64,000 nucleotides of DNA from an uncultured Bacteroidales bacterium (GCA_903877385.1 CAIRDP010000019.1:62001-126000), one strand, 5' to 3'. Numbered from the stretch's first letter, positions 43,483 through 53,369 are shown. Program-made: numbers and translations. The notes: generated from the sequence alone by a model not told the origin.

Positions 43483-43502
43483 TAGCTGACTGAATGACCG
43501 TT

Positions 43503-44177
43503 TTAGTTGCCAAGCCTTGTCTGTGCTTCACGGATGACCTCGCGGTATTTCCTCAGGATACGATCCCATTCCTTGAACATCTCATCGCTTTTAACGCTGA
43601 CCTGGTTTGAGTTGGCAAGTTCGCTTACCAGTTTGATTTTATAAGCCAGGGGGTCGGTCGAAGCCAGCTTTACAATGAGACGTGTGCGGATTGTCTTCTG
43701 TTTGAAGGTCTGCACCACCCATGAGGTCCGAAGGTAACCGGTATTTTTATCGGTGACTTCGATTACGTCGAAATAAGTAGTTATGATCTGGCTCAGCAGT
43801 TTCCATGCATCATCTTCTTTCTTTGACGTTTTGATTTCTATATCGACATTGGCCACGTCGGTTGCTTCTGATGCATCAAAGGCATCGTCTTTTTCCATCT
43901 GGTAAAAGTAAGTCTTTGGAGGGGGGCTGTAATTGGACTTGTTGCAGAATTCAATAAGGCCGTCAAGATAGCCCATTTTTTCAACTTTGACATTCACACA
44001 TGCATAGGCAGGGATTGTTATGTCAAGTTGTCCAGAGCCCATTAGTTTGCCGTCGACATAAATTTTAGCGTCTGGTTCTGAAACCGTAAACCGCACAAGT
44101 TTCTTCTTGGCCATGGCCGGCAGGCTTATCGCTACAATGGCAAGTATAAGCAAAGTTGTTTTTAAAATGGTTTTCAT
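43503..44177 (-). CDS. Exported PEGA-like domain protein
   Basis: A 224-residue protein with a signal peptide (1-23, ending LPAMAKKK). Residues ~28-75 look like a PEGA repeat (VSEPDAKIYVDGKLMGSG, VKVEKMGYLDG), a surface or periplasmic beta domain. The second half is charged and predicted alpha/beta (AWKLLSQIITTYFDVIEV; TGYLRTSWVVQTFKQKT) and resembles no family I can name. Its place before pyrK is probably coincidental. Confidence 0.68.
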   Translation of the reverse strand: MKTILKTTLLILAIVAISLPAMAKKKLVRFTVSEPDAKIYVDGKLMGSGQLDITIPAYACVNVKVEKMGYLDGLIEFCNKSNYSPPPKTYFYQMEKDDAFDASEATDVANVDIEIKTSKKEDDAWKLLSQIITTYFDVIEVTDKNTGYLRTSWVVQTFKQKTIRTRLIVKLASTDPLAYKIKLVSELANSNQVSVKSDEMFKEWDRILRKYREVIREAQTRLGN

Positions 44178-44209
44178 ATGTTTCGTTTTTTACAATCCAA
44201 TATTATAAA

Positions 44210-44746
44210 TTATTCAGTCTTCTTTTTACGGGGGGCTTTCTTTTCAGGTTTTGCTTCTGTTTCGGGCTTTTCTGTTTCGGGTTCAGATTCTGCAGTAACA
44301 GCAGGACTTTCGGCTTCGGATGTTGTGGCTTCGCCTTCGGCGGCAGGTTCTTCGGCAGGTTCGCTGAAGTCGAGGAGATCCTGGGCCAGTAGCATATTAT
44401 ACCAGCTTATCATCTTGCGGATATCGGATACATAAACCCTGTCACTATCGAAATCGGGAACCATTTCCCCGAAGAATTTAAGCAGGGCCGGGGTTTCAGA
44501 TTTGGGGTCCATGGCGGCTTTGCCTTCGAGCTTTTCATAAAAGGCCTTGAAAACATCTTTCAAAGGACGGTCTTCATCGGTGGTGAAAACGCTGATCTCC
44601 TCAAGGGAGCTCATTTTTTCATGTCCAAAAGCCGGGACGCGTTTCTGGTCGGTAAGAGATTCAACGATAACCGCGTTTTTGCTCTGGGATACTACTTTAA
44701 ACAACCCGCTTTTGCCTGAGATGGAGACGATTTTAGTAAGATCCAT
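44210..44746 (-). CDS. DUF5606 domain protein
   Basis: A 178-residue cytoplasmic protein. The start at 44746 follows a TATATTTG element and gives the family's usual opening MDLTKIVSISGKSGLFKVVS. The DUF5606 domain covers about 1-130 (VIVESLTDQKRVPAFGHEKM; DIRKMISWYNMLLAQDLL). The last 45 residues are Glu/Ala/Pro-rich and end with a basic PRKKKTE patch. Function unknown; conserved in Bacteroidota. Confidence 0.87.
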   Translation of the reverse strand: MDLTKIVSISGKSGLFKVVSQSKNAVIVESLTDQKRVPAFGHEKMSSLEEISVFTTDEDRPLKDVFKAFYEKLEGKAAMDPKSETPALLKFFGEMVPDFDSDRVYVSDIRKMISWYNMLLAQDLLDFSEPAEEPAAEGEATTSEAESPAVTAESEPETEKPETEAKPEKKAPRKKKTE

Positions 44747-44762
44747 AAGTTCATATTTTTTG

Positions 44763-44770
44763 CAAATATA
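44763..44770 (-). promoter_or_regulatory. TAnnTTTG promoter element (TATATTTG)
   Basis: Minus-strand consensus 17 bases before the DUF5606 ATG. Confidence 0.55.
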
Positions 44771-44782
44771 CAAAAAGCTAAT

Positions 44783-45652
44783 TCAGATTATCCTGTAGTT
44801 CTTATATTCACCTAAGCGCCAGCCGATAAGATCTTCGATGCCGTTCAGCAGCCTGTGAGTCAATGGCAGCTTGTTTTTTTCGGGTTCGGGATGAAAGTCC
44901 CAGTTCTTTAATGCGATGCGTTGTTTCATGACTTCGGGCTGCTCCCCGGTAAATGGTTTAAGCCCGCTGATATTGGTATAATCGAATTCGGGCAAAACGG
45001 GAACGTGGTTTTTAAGCCAGCTATCGCTATGCCAGTATTTGTGGAAGGATTCCAGCTTGGCTTGCTGGAAGACAGGGGATTTCACCCAGCCGTAGTGGTA
45101 GATCCATGCGTCAAGGAGTTTGACCCGTAGTTTCTTCCCCTGTTTACGGAAACCCTGTGCGTCCTTGTAAGATCTTATGCCGGGCTGTTTCCTAATAATC
45201 CTTACTTCGCGGCGGTACCAGTCACGCGAACTTGCCACGTAATCATAGGATCCGAAGAAATGCAGGTAATTAAACAGCAGGCCCTCCACCCTGGGGTCGT
45301 CCTTATAAGATTCCATGCCTGATTTTATGAGGCTTAGATATTTTTGGGGGACAACCTCATCAGCCTGAATGTAAAAAGCCCAGTCATTGTCGTTGGAAAC
45401 CGCATCCAGGGCTTTATTGGTCTCAACGGCCAGCACCCTGCCCCCTTCCCTCAGCGTATCATCCCAAACGGTATCTACGATGCGGATCTTTGCGGGATCG
45501 ATCGAAGCAATGAGTTCACGGGTGCTGTCATCGGATTTCCCCGCGGCCACTATGAATTCATCGCAAAGCGGAAGTATCGAACGTATGGCTTCGGCAACAG
45601 GGTAATCGAATTTTACCGCATTTCTCACAATAGTGAACCCGCTGACTTTCAT
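44783..45652 (-). CDS. Family 2 glycosyltransferase
   Basis: A 289-residue GT-A enzyme. The fold is clear from SGFTIVRNAVKFDYPVAEAI, LCDEFIVAAGKSDDSTRELI and the DxD-like YIQADEVVPQKY at about residue 95. It has no membrane helices and would act on a lipid- or protein-linked acceptor at the cytoplasmic face. It begins one base after the purB stop on the same strand. Confidence 0.87.
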   Translation of the reverse strand: MKVSGFTIVRNAVKFDYPVAEAIRSILPLCDEFIVAAGKSDDSTRELIASIDPAKIRIVDTVWDDTLREGGRVLAVETNKALDAVSNDNDWAFYIQADEVVPQKYLSLIKSGMESYKDDPRVEGLLFNYLHFFGSYDYVASSRDWYRREVRIIRKQPGIRSYKDAQGFRKQGKKLRVKLLDAWIYHYGWVKSPVFQQAKLESFHKYWHSDSWLKNHVPVLPEFDYTNISGLKPFTGEQPEVMKQRIALKNWDFHPEPEKNKLPLTHRLLNGIEDLIGWRLGEYKNYRII

Positions 45653-45653
45653 T

Positions 45654-47003
45654 TCAGATGGAGATAATGCCAGTGTAATTTTCGGGGGTGATTTTTTTTA
45701 GTTCGGTTTTAACTTTTGCAGGTATTTTCAGGCTGTCGATGAATTCGTGAAGCACGGCTTTGTTCACATGCCTGTTGCCCCTGGTCAGTTCCTTGAGAGC
45801 TTCGTAAGGATTGGGATATTTCTCTCGCCTGAGTATGGTTTGTATGGCTTCGGAGACAACGGCCCAGTTGTTGCCAAGGTCCTGCCTCAGCTTTTCCTCG
45901 TTAAGGATCAGTTTATCCAGGCCTTTCAGGAGAGATTTAAACCCTATGACGGAATGGGCAAACGGCATGCCAATATTCCTGATCACCGTTGAGTCGGTGA
46001 GGTCTCTTTGCAGACGGCTGATGGGCAGCTTGGCCGATAGGTGCTCGTACAATGCATTTGCAATGCCAAGGTTCCCTTCCGAATTTTCGAAATCTATGGG
46101 GTTGACTTTATGGGGCATGGTGGATGAGCCTGTTTCGCCTTTCCTGACTTTCTGCCTGAAATACTCCATGGATATATAGGCCCAGATGTCGCGGTCGAGG
46201 TCGATGAGTATGGTATTGATTCTTTTGAGGTTGTCGAAAAACGCAGCCAGGTTGTCGTAATGTTCGATCTGCGTTGTGGTTTGCTGTCGTTTGAGGCCAA
46301 AAGTCTTTTCGAGGAAGATATTGGCAAAGCCTTCCCATGAGATGGAGGGATAAGCCGCTTTATGGGCGTTGAAATTACCGGTAGCCCCCCCGAATTTACC
46401 TTCAAACCTGAGCGATCCTAGCTGGGCAATCTGTGCCCCCAGCCTCTCGGTAAACACGTAGAGTTCCTTGCCAACTGTAGTGGGGGAGGCAGGCTGTCCA
46501 TGGGTATGGGCCATCATGGGGATGTCCTTCCATTCCTGTGAACGGGTATAAAGGATGTTAAAAACCTCTTCAAGCAAGGGAAGGTAAACATCAACAAAAG
46601 CATCCCTTGTGGCCATAGGGAAAGCGGTATTGTTCACATCCTGGGAAGTGAGGCCGAAGTGTACAAATTCAGAATACTCAGAGAGGTCCAGCTCTGCGAA
46701 TTTTTCCTTCAGAAAATATTCTATGGCTTTGACATCATGGTTGGTCTCTTTTTCGATCTCCTTGACCCGCACCACATCGGCTTCGCTGAATTTCTGGCAA
46801 ATCCGGCGCAGTTTTGCAAAGGTATTTTTATCCAGGCCTTTCAGCTGGGGGAGGGGGATCTTGCAAAGGGCGATAAAATACTCAACTTCAACCACTATGC
46901 GGTATTGAATGATGGCAGCTTCGGAAAAATAAACCGCCAGTTTCTCTGTGGCTTTCCTGTATCTCCCGTCAACAGGGGAAATTGCAAATAGGGATGCATC
47001 CAT
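45654..47003 (-). CDS. purB: Adenylosuccinate lyase
   Basis: A 449-residue fumarase/aspartase-superfamily enzyme acting twice in purine synthesis. The start at 47003 gives MDASLFAISPVDGRYR, the standard N-terminus. The catalytic loop GSSTMPHKVNPIDFENSEG (signature SSxMPxKxNxxxxE) is intact, and His in AHTHGQPASPTTVGKE is the general acid site. Full length. Confidence 0.96.
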   Translation of the reverse strand: MDASLFAISPVDGRYRKATEKLAVYFSEAAIIQYRIVVEVEYFIALCKIPLPQLKGLDKNTFAKLRRICQKFSEADVVRVKEIEKETNHDVKAIEYFLKEKFAELDLSEYSEFVHFGLTSQDVNNTAFPMATRDAFVDVYLPLLEEVFNILYTRSQEWKDIPMMAHTHGQPASPTTVGKELYVFTERLGAQIAQLGSLRFEGKFGGATGNFNAHKAAYPSISWEGFANIFLEKTFGLKRQQTTTQIEHYDNLAAFFDNLKRINTILIDLDRDIWAYISMEYFRQKVRKGETGSSTMPHKVNPIDFENSEGNLGIANALYEHLSAKLPISRLQRDLTDSTVIRNIGMPFAHSVIGFKSLLKGLDKLILNEEKLRQDLGNNWAVVSEAIQTILRREKYPNPYEALKELTRGNRHVNKAVLHEFIDSLKIPAKVKTELKKITPENYTGIISI

Positions 47004-47068
47004 GGCAAATAGCATTCAGGTTAATTACTTCACGAAAATACGAATACTTAAGCAAAATGAAACTAGAG

Positions 47069-48502
47069 TTATTTCACAGTTTGCAAAATCCATGAACCGA
47101 TCAGTTCAAGAACCTTGGGCTGTATAGTTTCTTCAATTGTTCCGTACTCGGAAGGCGAGCCGGTCTTAGCTGTCTGGAAAAGATGGTTTACACCATGGAC
47201 CTCTTCAATAGTGTATTTTGAATTGCCTCCGAAGATGAGGGCTTGTTCGATCGCCGGCAGGTTGATCTTTGAATCCACCTGCTCGTCCAGGTCCCCGTTG
47301 ATGGCCAGCACATAACAATGCACTTTTCTTAAATATTCCTGGGGATCCAGGGTTAGGAAGGTCCTGAACCAGGGAGATGTCACTGTCTTTATGCTTTGTT
47401 CTATTGAGGCTGACGACAAGGTGTCGTTACCGCCTCTTTTCACTTCTGCCTTATTTTCCTTTTGAATGAACTTGCGGATGGCATCCGCAGCTGCTCCATC
47501 ATCGGGGTTCTTCTTCACGATTTCATAAATCTTCCGGTTGATCGCCTGTGCACGGAGCTTCTCATCTTCATTAGAACTATCGGCTTTTTGAATTGCAAGG
47601 GTCTGTGTGATCAGGACCTGTTCCCCTGTTACGCCGGTGCCTGCCATCAGTACTATAAAATCAACCTCCTTATTGCGTGAAGCTATGACAGGTGCTATAA
47701 TACCTCCCTCACTATGCCCGATCAAGCCGAGTTTGCTGGTGTCGACTTCGGGTCTGGTCTTGAGGAAATTCAGGGCAGCCTCTGCATCGGTTGCAAAGTC
47801 GAAGGTTGTTGCAGTGGAAAATTTGCCTTCCGACTTGCCCACGCCCCGGTCATCGCAGCGGAGAACGGCAATGCCTTTGCGGGTAAGATAATCGGCCAGC
47901 AAGAGGAAGGGCTTATGCCCCATCAGTTCTTCATCCCTGTTTTGAGGACCCGAGCCAGTGATCAGCACGACCGCAGGAAATTTTTTACCATTCCCGGGAA
48001 GTGTAAGGGTCCCTGCCAGTGTGATCCCGGTTTTTTCGTTACGTACACTCACATCTTCGGTCAGATAAGGAAAAGGAGGCTGGGGTTCCTGGGGACGAGC
48101 CCGTTTAAAGGCTTCCTGTTTATGTTCAAGGTCCAGTGGGAGGTCAAGCCCGCTTTGTTTCCATCGGCCCTCAAGTTTTGAATAATCGGAGTTGAATTTG
48201 CCGAGATAAAGGCCCGAAACGAGTTTTATTCCGACTATCATTGAATCGGACGTGATCCTGACACTGCTGGTGGGAATGATTTTCGCTCCCTGGTCGGGGC
48301 TCTCGAAATTAACGATAAGGCTATCTCTTTCATTCGTTTTAACATTCATTACCAGGGTAAGGGAAATGGCCTGGATCTTGAGCGAACCAACCCAGGAACC
48401 GCTGAGCTTTGAGGTGGATGGTTTAGCCTGTGCGCAGGCAGAATTTCCTGCAGCCATTATCATTCCTGCAGCCAGCAGCAGAAAGCATAAAGATTTTTTC
48501 AT
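47069..48502 (-). CDS. Secreted alpha/beta hydrolase
   Basis: A 477-residue exported protein; the start at 48502 opens a signal peptide (LCFLLLAAGMIMAAGNSACA). Residues 32-128 form a lipocalin-like beta domain (LSGSWVGSLKIQAISLTLV). Residues ~150-477 are an alpha/beta hydrolase with the nucleophile Ser264 (LIGHSEGGIIAP), the acid in AINGDLDEQV and His in VHGVNHLFQ. It lies seven bases after the DUF4249 gene, so its substrate may be linked to the TonB receptor upstream. Confidence 0.87.
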   Translation of the reverse strand: MKKSLCFLLLAAGMIMAAGNSACAQAKPSTSKLSGSWVGSLKIQAISLTLVMNVKTNERDSLIVNFESPDQGAKIIPTSSVRITSDSMIVGIKLVSGLYLGKFNSDYSKLEGRWKQSGLDLPLDLEHKQEAFKRARPQEPQPPFPYLTEDVSVRNEKTGITLAGTLTLPGNGKKFPAVVLITGSGPQNRDEELMGHKPFLLLADYLTRKGIAVLRCDDRGVGKSEGKFSTATTFDFATDAEAALNFLKTRPEVDTSKLGLIGHSEGGIIAPVIASRNKEVDFIVLMAGTGVTGEQVLITQTLAIQKADSSNEDEKLRAQAINRKIYEIVKKNPDDGAAADAIRKFIQKENKAEVKRGGNDTLSSASIEQSIKTVTSPWFRTFLTLDPQEYLRKVHCYVLAINGDLDEQVDSKINLPAIEQALIFGGNSKYTIEEVHGVNHLFQTAKTGSPSEYGTIEETIQPKVLELIGSWILQTVK

Positions 48503-48509
48503 GGTATGA

Positions 48510-49355
48510 TTATTTTGGAATAATATGGGTTGCGAATGAATCGGAATAGGCAAAGAAGAAGCCAACCGCCCCGTTGTTGATGTTTCCTTCAACATTGGCA
48601 GGAGGGCCTGAGAAGAAGGGGATCTGGTAGCCGGCCTGCTGAACCTGCTGGATGAAATCATAGTATTCCTTAGTGATGCCGCTCATCTGCACCTTGACGG
48701 TGTCGCCAGGATAAAGGGTTTCCCAGTAATTTGCATTATTGATACGAAATGCAGTGAGGCCCCTGATATAGCTGCCGTTGAAAAATTTGTCATTCGAAGT
48801 ACTCCATTTCTGGATGGAGTCCGACATCAGGATCCCGTTGCGATAATACCGTAACAGGTAATAATTGACTTCGTCCCCGGGTTCCTGGGCAAAGATCTTG
48901 ATCAGCCAGCGGCCGTTTTTACCCAGGTTGGGATCGAACTCAGTCTGTATTGAATCCAGCCTTGCAACCTTCATGATCTTGCAGGTAGCTGCGTATTCTG
49001 CACTGTTGCCGATGACTTCAGGAAGCTTTATGCTGAGGCTGTATGTTTTGCCTATTACCCCCCTGAAAGCGGGATCCAGGCCGTAAACTCCCGGATTGCC
49101 GGGAAGCTGTTCTTTAAGTGTATCCAGAAAAGAACCGTCGCTCAGGAGAACTATGGCATGGCTTACCATCGGAGGCGGCTGGTTGTAAAAATAACTGGCC
49201 GATTTGCTGAGGGTGACCGACCTCTGCATGCTGTCGCTGGTGATCCCCCCGTCAACCACAAGCCTTATGTAAGAATTGTCAAGTTTGACATTTATCTTCT
49301 CTGTGCATCCGGCGGCAAGCAAGAGGATCAGCAGGCTTAAGAGGAGCTTACTCAT
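48510..49355 (-). CDS. DUF4249 lipoprotein
   Basis: A 281-residue protein with lipobox LLAAGC (Cys17). The N-terminus KINVKLDNSYIRLVVDGGIT and the strand SFLDTLKEQLPGNPGVYGLD fit DUF4249, a family nearly always encoded next to a TonB receptor in Bacteroidota. Its start overlaps the receptor's end by eight bases. Expected on the outer membrane as a partner of the receptor. Confidence 0.87.
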   Translation of the reverse strand: MSKLLLSLLILLLAAGCTEKINVKLDNSYIRLVVDGGITSDSMQRSVTLSKSASYFYNQPPPMVSHAIVLLSDGSFLDTLKEQLPGNPGVYGLDPAFRGVIGKTYSLSIKLPEVIGNSAEYAATCKIMKVARLDSIQTEFDPNLGKNGRWLIKIFAQEPGDEVNYYLLRYYRNGILMSDSIQKWSTSNDKFFNGSYIRGLTAFRINNANYWETLYPGDTVKVQMSGITKEYYDFIQQVQQAGYQIPFFSGPPANVEGNINNGAVGFFFAYSDSFATHIIPK

Positions 49356-51699
49356 GGTTGAAATGGAAATTAAATGTCACAGATGGGATAATGCCGAAGA
49401 GGTATACCTTTTCGGCGTAGGTAGTGTTTGGATCAATGTTGTCCTGCACGAAATTCACCGACCATGTATTATGCCGGTCGTAGGCGTTGTATACCGAAAA
49501 GTTCAGGTCCCAGGTAAATTTTCTCTTCGGCTTTTGCTTTGACGAAAATGTAACGGCCAGGTCGAGCCGGTGGTAATCCTGGTAACGGTAAGCATTTCTT
49601 TCGGAATAAATGGGAATTACCTTCCCTGCTATGGTTGCCCTTCCCGTGGGGAAGGTCACCGGGGCCCCGGTTGCATAGACCCAGTTGGCCGATATATTCC
49701 ATCGTTTTGCCACCTGTACATTGATAACAACGCTGATATTGTTGGGTTTATCGTATGGTGCCGGATAGGGGCTGGCCGATATATCGGGGATCAGGCGGAA
49801 AGACCTGGAATAAGTATAACTGACCCATCCGCTAACGATCTTTTCGTTAAGCCTTACCAGGAATTCAAGCCCGTATGAATATCCTCTTCCGGTTCGTACC
49901 TGGCCTTCCAGCGTATCGACCAGCAAAAGCTGTGCGAAATTCTTGAAATCGATGACATTCTGCATCCATTTGTAATAGGCCTCTACTGAGGTTTCAATGG
50001 TATTATGCCTGAAGTTCCTGAAATAACCCACTGCAACCTGGTCGCCGATCTGGGGCTTGATATTGGGGCTCGCAGGGAACCATATATCAAGAGGTGTCCC
50101 TGCCGATGAATTTTGTGCAAGCTGAAGGTACTGGTAGGTACGTGCATAGCTTGCCTTGACCGATGATTTTTCATTGAACTGGTACATCAGCCCTATCCTT
50201 GGTTCAATACCGCCATATGTATTGTAAACGACCGCTGATTTGTATACCGACGAATCGATAGCCACATGGTTGGGAGTATAATTGTAAACGGTTCCGGGGC
50301 CTATATTCTGGAAAAGGGAGAGCCTGAGGCCGTAAGTTGCAGTAAAGTGTTGCCCGATCTTTTGCTCATTGCTGGCATAGATGCCTGATTCCAGGCTGTA
50401 ATTCTTCGGCACCTGGATTGATGTAAACACGGTTTCACTCCCGGTACCGCTGGCTGTTCCTGGATTGATCATATGATAAGTAACAGCCGCACCAAGGTGA
50501 AGGGTGTTGTTGGTGTTGAGGTACCATGCAAAATCGCCTTTCATCCCGAGATCCTTGAGACTGGCGTTCCATTGGAATGAATTTGTATTTCCGTCAGGCG
50601 TTCCCAAAACATACCGGTAATCGCTGTATACCGTGGTGAAATTGAAGAACAGTTTTTTCGAGAATACATGGTTCCAACGGAAGGTCCCTGTTCCGTTGCC
50701 CCAGTTCATCTTTGAAAACTGGTTGCTGAAAACGTCCCTGCCGAAATAGCCGGACAGGAATACCGTGTTGTTGTCGTTTATAACATAATTGATCTTTGCA
50801 TTGATGTCGTAAAAATACAGCCGGTTGTTCTGCAGCGCCTTGTTGGACGAAAGCGGCAGAAAAAGGTCCGCATAGGTTCGCCTTGCCGATACAATGAATG
50901 AGCAGCGTTCTTTCTTGATCGGCCCTTCTATCGTGAGCCTGCTGGCAATGATCCCTATACCTCCGTTTACTTCGAATTTCTTGGAATCGCCTTCGTCCAT
51001 CCTCACGTCCAGCACCGATGAAAGCTTTCCCCCGTAATTGGCAGGGATATCACCTTTATATAATTTTACATCTTTGACTGCATCGTTATTAAATACCGAG
51101 AAAAATCCCATGAGGTGGGAGGCATTGTATACAGTAGCTTCATCCAGCAAAATCAGATTCTGGTCGGGAGCCCCTCCGCGTACGCTGTATCCACTCGATC
51201 CTTCACTTACGCTCTGAACCCCGGGCAGTAGCTGTATTGCCTTGATCACGTCGACTTCACCCATCAGCATCGGGATCTTCTGGATGGTCTTGATGTCCAT
51301 TTTGAATACGCTCATCTCGGGCTTGGCTACGTTCTGATCGGATTTTTCGCTGATCACCACCACTTCCTGCAGTTCCTTCTGCTCTGTCTCCAGTTCCACT
51401 TTCAGACTGATATCCTTGTCAAGGGTGACAGCCCTGCTTGATGAGGCATAACCGATAAAAGTAAATGATAAAGTATATTGACCTGGTACCATGGTGAGCG
51501 AAAACCTGCCATACTGATCCGTGGTTGTACCTGTCTTGAGTTCCTGTATGAACACCGTAGCCCCCACAAGGGATTCACCGTCGCTTTTGTCGGTCACCTT
51601 TCCTGTAACGGAAAATTTTTTGTGAGTGTCGGGCAGGGAATAACCGGAGAAGGCCATCAGCAGACAAAAAAGAAAAACAATGGTGGCAGGGAATCTCAT
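49348..51699 (-). CDS. TonB-dependent outer-membrane receptor
   Basis: A 783-residue receptor. Signal peptide 1-23, CarboxypepD_reg-like domain at about 28-112 (GKVTDKSDGESLVGATVFI), plug at 115-230 (LPGVQSVSEGSSGYSVRGG; LILLDEATVYNASHLMGFFS), then the barrel to the end. There is no STN domain, so it does not signal through the FecR-like gene at 5259. With DUF4249 and the hydrolase it forms an uptake unit; the ligand is unknown. It starts 12 bases after the Sua5-like gene. Confidence 0.93.
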   Translation of the reverse strand: MRFPATIVFLFCLLMAFSGYSLPDTHKKFSVTGKVTDKSDGESLVGATVFIQELKTGTTTDQYGRFSLTMVPGQYTLSFTFIGYASSSRAVTLDKDISLKVELETEQKELQEVVVISEKSDQNVAKPEMSVFKMDIKTIQKIPMLMGEVDVIKAIQLLPGVQSVSEGSSGYSVRGGAPDQNLILLDEATVYNASHLMGFFSVFNNDAVKDVKLYKGDIPANYGGKLSSVLDVRMDEGDSKKFEVNGGIGIIASRLTIEGPIKKERCSFIVSARRTYADLFLPLSSNKALQNNRLYFYDINAKINYVINDNNTVFLSGYFGRDVFSNQFSKMNWGNGTGTFRWNHVFSKKLFFNFTTVYSDYRYVLGTPDGNTNSFQWNASLKDLGMKGDFAWYLNTNNTLHLGAAVTYHMINPGTASGTGSETVFTSIQVPKNYSLESGIYASNEQKIGQHFTATYGLRLSLFQNIGPGTVYNYTPNHVAIDSSVYKSAVVYNTYGGIEPRIGLMYQFNEKSSVKASYARTYQYLQLAQNSSAGTPLDIWFPASPNIKPQIGDQVAVGYFRNFRHNTIETSVEAYYKWMQNVIDFKNFAQLLLVDTLEGQVRTGRGYSYGLEFLVRLNEKIVSGWVSYTYSRSFRLIPDISASPYPAPYDKPNNISVVINVQVAKRWNISANWVYATGAPVTFPTGRATIAGKVIPIYSERNAYRYQDYHRLDLAVTFSSKQKPKRKFTWDLNFSVYNAYDRHNTWSVNFVQDNIDPNTTYAEKVYLFGIIPSVTFNFHFNHE

Positions 51700-51711
51700 G
51701 AAGTTGTGAAA

Positions 51712-52290
51712 TTATGGTCTGATAACGTTGAATTCCCCGTTATCGTATATTTTGATCATGCGTGAGGCTCTTGAAGGCGTAAGTGTATCGTGGTTAATGC
51801 CAACGGTATAATCGACCTGCCTGATTATTGCGGGGTTGATATCACTGAATGCATGAGGACTATCTTTCCCCGACAGGTTTGCGGAAGTTGAGACAATGGG
51901 TTTGCCGAATTCCTTTACCAGTTCCCTGCAGAATTCGTGATCGGGTATGCGAATTGCAATTGAGCCATCCTCTCCAAGCAGGTTATGGGCAAGGTTTTTG
52001 CCTTTGGGGTATATGATGGTAAGCGGGGTGGTGATGTTTTTGAGCAGGTCCCAGGTGATCAGGGGGATATGCTCAACATAGATCGGCAGTTTTTTGGGGC
52101 TGTCGAGCAAAACGATCTGGCTTTTACTCCCGATGCGCTTCTTGATCCTGTAAATCCTGCTTACAGCTTCGGGGCGTGTGGCATCACAGCCAATACCCCA
52201 GATCGTGTCGGTGGGGTACAGGATTATGCCTCCTGAATTCAAGATGTTAAGGCACGCAATAACTTCCCGCTTGAGGACTTCGCTTATCAT
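51712..52290 (-). CDS. Threonylcarbamoyl-AMP synthase (Sua5/YrdC/YwlC)
   Basis: A 192-residue single-domain enzyme that makes the L-threonylcarbamoyl-AMP used for tRNA t6A modification. Marks are GGIILYPTDTIWGIGCDA, the basic YRIKKR pair, and VSTSANLSGK. The longer Sua5 C-terminal domain is absent, as in TsaC/YwlC types. A TATTTTTG element lies 23 bases upstream. Confidence 0.92.
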   Translation of the reverse strand: MISEVLKREVIACLNILNSGGIILYPTDTIWGIGCDATRPEAVSRIYRIKKRIGSKSQIVLLDSPKKLPIYVEHIPLITWDLLKNITTPLTIIYPKGKNLAHNLLGEDGSIAIRIPDHEFCRELVKEFGKPIVSTSANLSGKDSPHAFSDINPAIIRQVDYTVGINHDTLTPSRASRMIKIYDNGEFNVIRP

Positions 52291-52312
52291 TTAACAGGTG
52301 GATAATAAAGTA

Positions 52313-52320
52313 CAAAAATA
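52313..52320 (-). promoter_or_regulatory. TAnnTTTG promoter element (TATTTTTG)
   Basis: Minus-strand consensus 23 bases before the threonylcarbamoyl-AMP synthase ATG. Confidence 0.5.
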
Positions 52321-52321
52321 C

Positions 52322-53359
52322 CTACAATTTTTGAATTTTGGCCGGGATTGGTTCAAATTGATCAGGGCTGATCGTATTTGCACAGTCGAAATGTTGCAGG
52401 GGGCATTCCTTTTTGCCATGCAGTCCGCAGGGGCGGCATGCCAGTTGTTTGGACGTTTGTATGATCCATTTCTTTTCGGAAAGAGGGCCGAAACCGAATT
52501 CGGGAACCGTACTGCAGTAAACCACTGATACAGGGGCGTTTACCGATGATGCCAGGTGCATGGGAGCCGAGTCATTGGTGTAATTCATCACTGCATCTTT
52601 CATAAGTGCTGCAGATTCAAGGAAACTAAGTTCCCCGGCAAGGTTTGATAGTTTGTCCCTGCCCGCCAGGGATATGATCTCTTCACACAGCCGGGCATCA
52701 GCCGCGGAGCCTAAAAGGTATATATGAACCGCGGGGGGCAGGGTGTGTACCAGCTCCACCCATTTCTTCGCAGGGTACTGCTTTGTAAACCATAATGAAG
52801 CCGGGGAAATGCTCACGTAGGGTCCCGGTTTAAATGCGGCCACCCTGGCTTCATCCGAAGCCGAAGGGTAAAGCCTGGGCCTGGACAGGCTGCCGGATTC
52901 TTTCGCCCTCTGCCCCGCTGTTATGGCTGGACTGATCAGTGAGATGTTCCTTTCAACCTCGTGTATGCCTTTCCCGATATGATGGTCGACGCGTCTGCTG
53001 AAAAGAAATGAAAAGGGGTTCTTGCTGAAGCCCGTGGTGGCTGCTGCCCCTGAAAAACCGGTAAGCAAGCCTGTAAGGGCAAACCTCTGGATGTTGACAA
53101 TGAGATCGTATTTTGTTTTCCTTACATCAATGAGGATCCTGAGGAAATCCTTTAATTTTCTTGATTTATCCCAAACGATGATACGGTTCAGGAAGGGATG
53201 CTCCTTAAATAAACCCTCCATCCCTTTTTTTACAAGTAAGTCTATTTCTGCGGATGGGTAAGCGTGGTGTAAGCCTTCGGGCACCGGCGTGGCGAGTATC
53301 ACATCACCTATCGAAGCCGTCTGGATTATCAGTATCCTTTTCAAGTGACTAGGCTGCAT
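52322..53359 (-). CDS. Family 9 glycosyltransferase (heptosyltransferase-like)
   Basis: A 345-residue GT9 enzyme of the ADP-heptose transferase group. N-terminus: RILIIQTASIGDVILATPV; donor domain: YVSISPASLWFTKQYPAKKW; and the late TNDSAPMHLASSVNAPVSVV, all GT9 hallmarks. The C-terminal cysteines (CRPCGLHGKKECPLQHFDC) are also typical. Likely adds a heptose or similar sugar to a lipopolysaccharide core. Confidence 0.92.
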   Translation of the reverse strand: MQPSHLKRILIIQTASIGDVILATPVPEGLHHAYPSAEIDLLVKKGMEGLFKEHPFLNRIIVWDKSRKLKDFLRILIDVRKTKYDLIVNIQRFALTGLLTGFSGAAATTGFSKNPFSFLFSRRVDHHIGKGIHEVERNISLISPAITAGQRAKESGSLSRPRLYPSASDEARVAAFKPGPYVSISPASLWFTKQYPAKKWVELVHTLPPAVHIYLLGSAADARLCEEIISLAGRDKLSNLAGELSFLESAALMKDAVMNYTNDSAPMHLASSVNAPVSVVYCSTVPEFGFGPLSEKKWIIQTSKQLACRPCGLHGKKECPLQHFDCANTISPDQFEPIPAKIQKL

Positions 53360-53369
53360 CTTTTAATTT

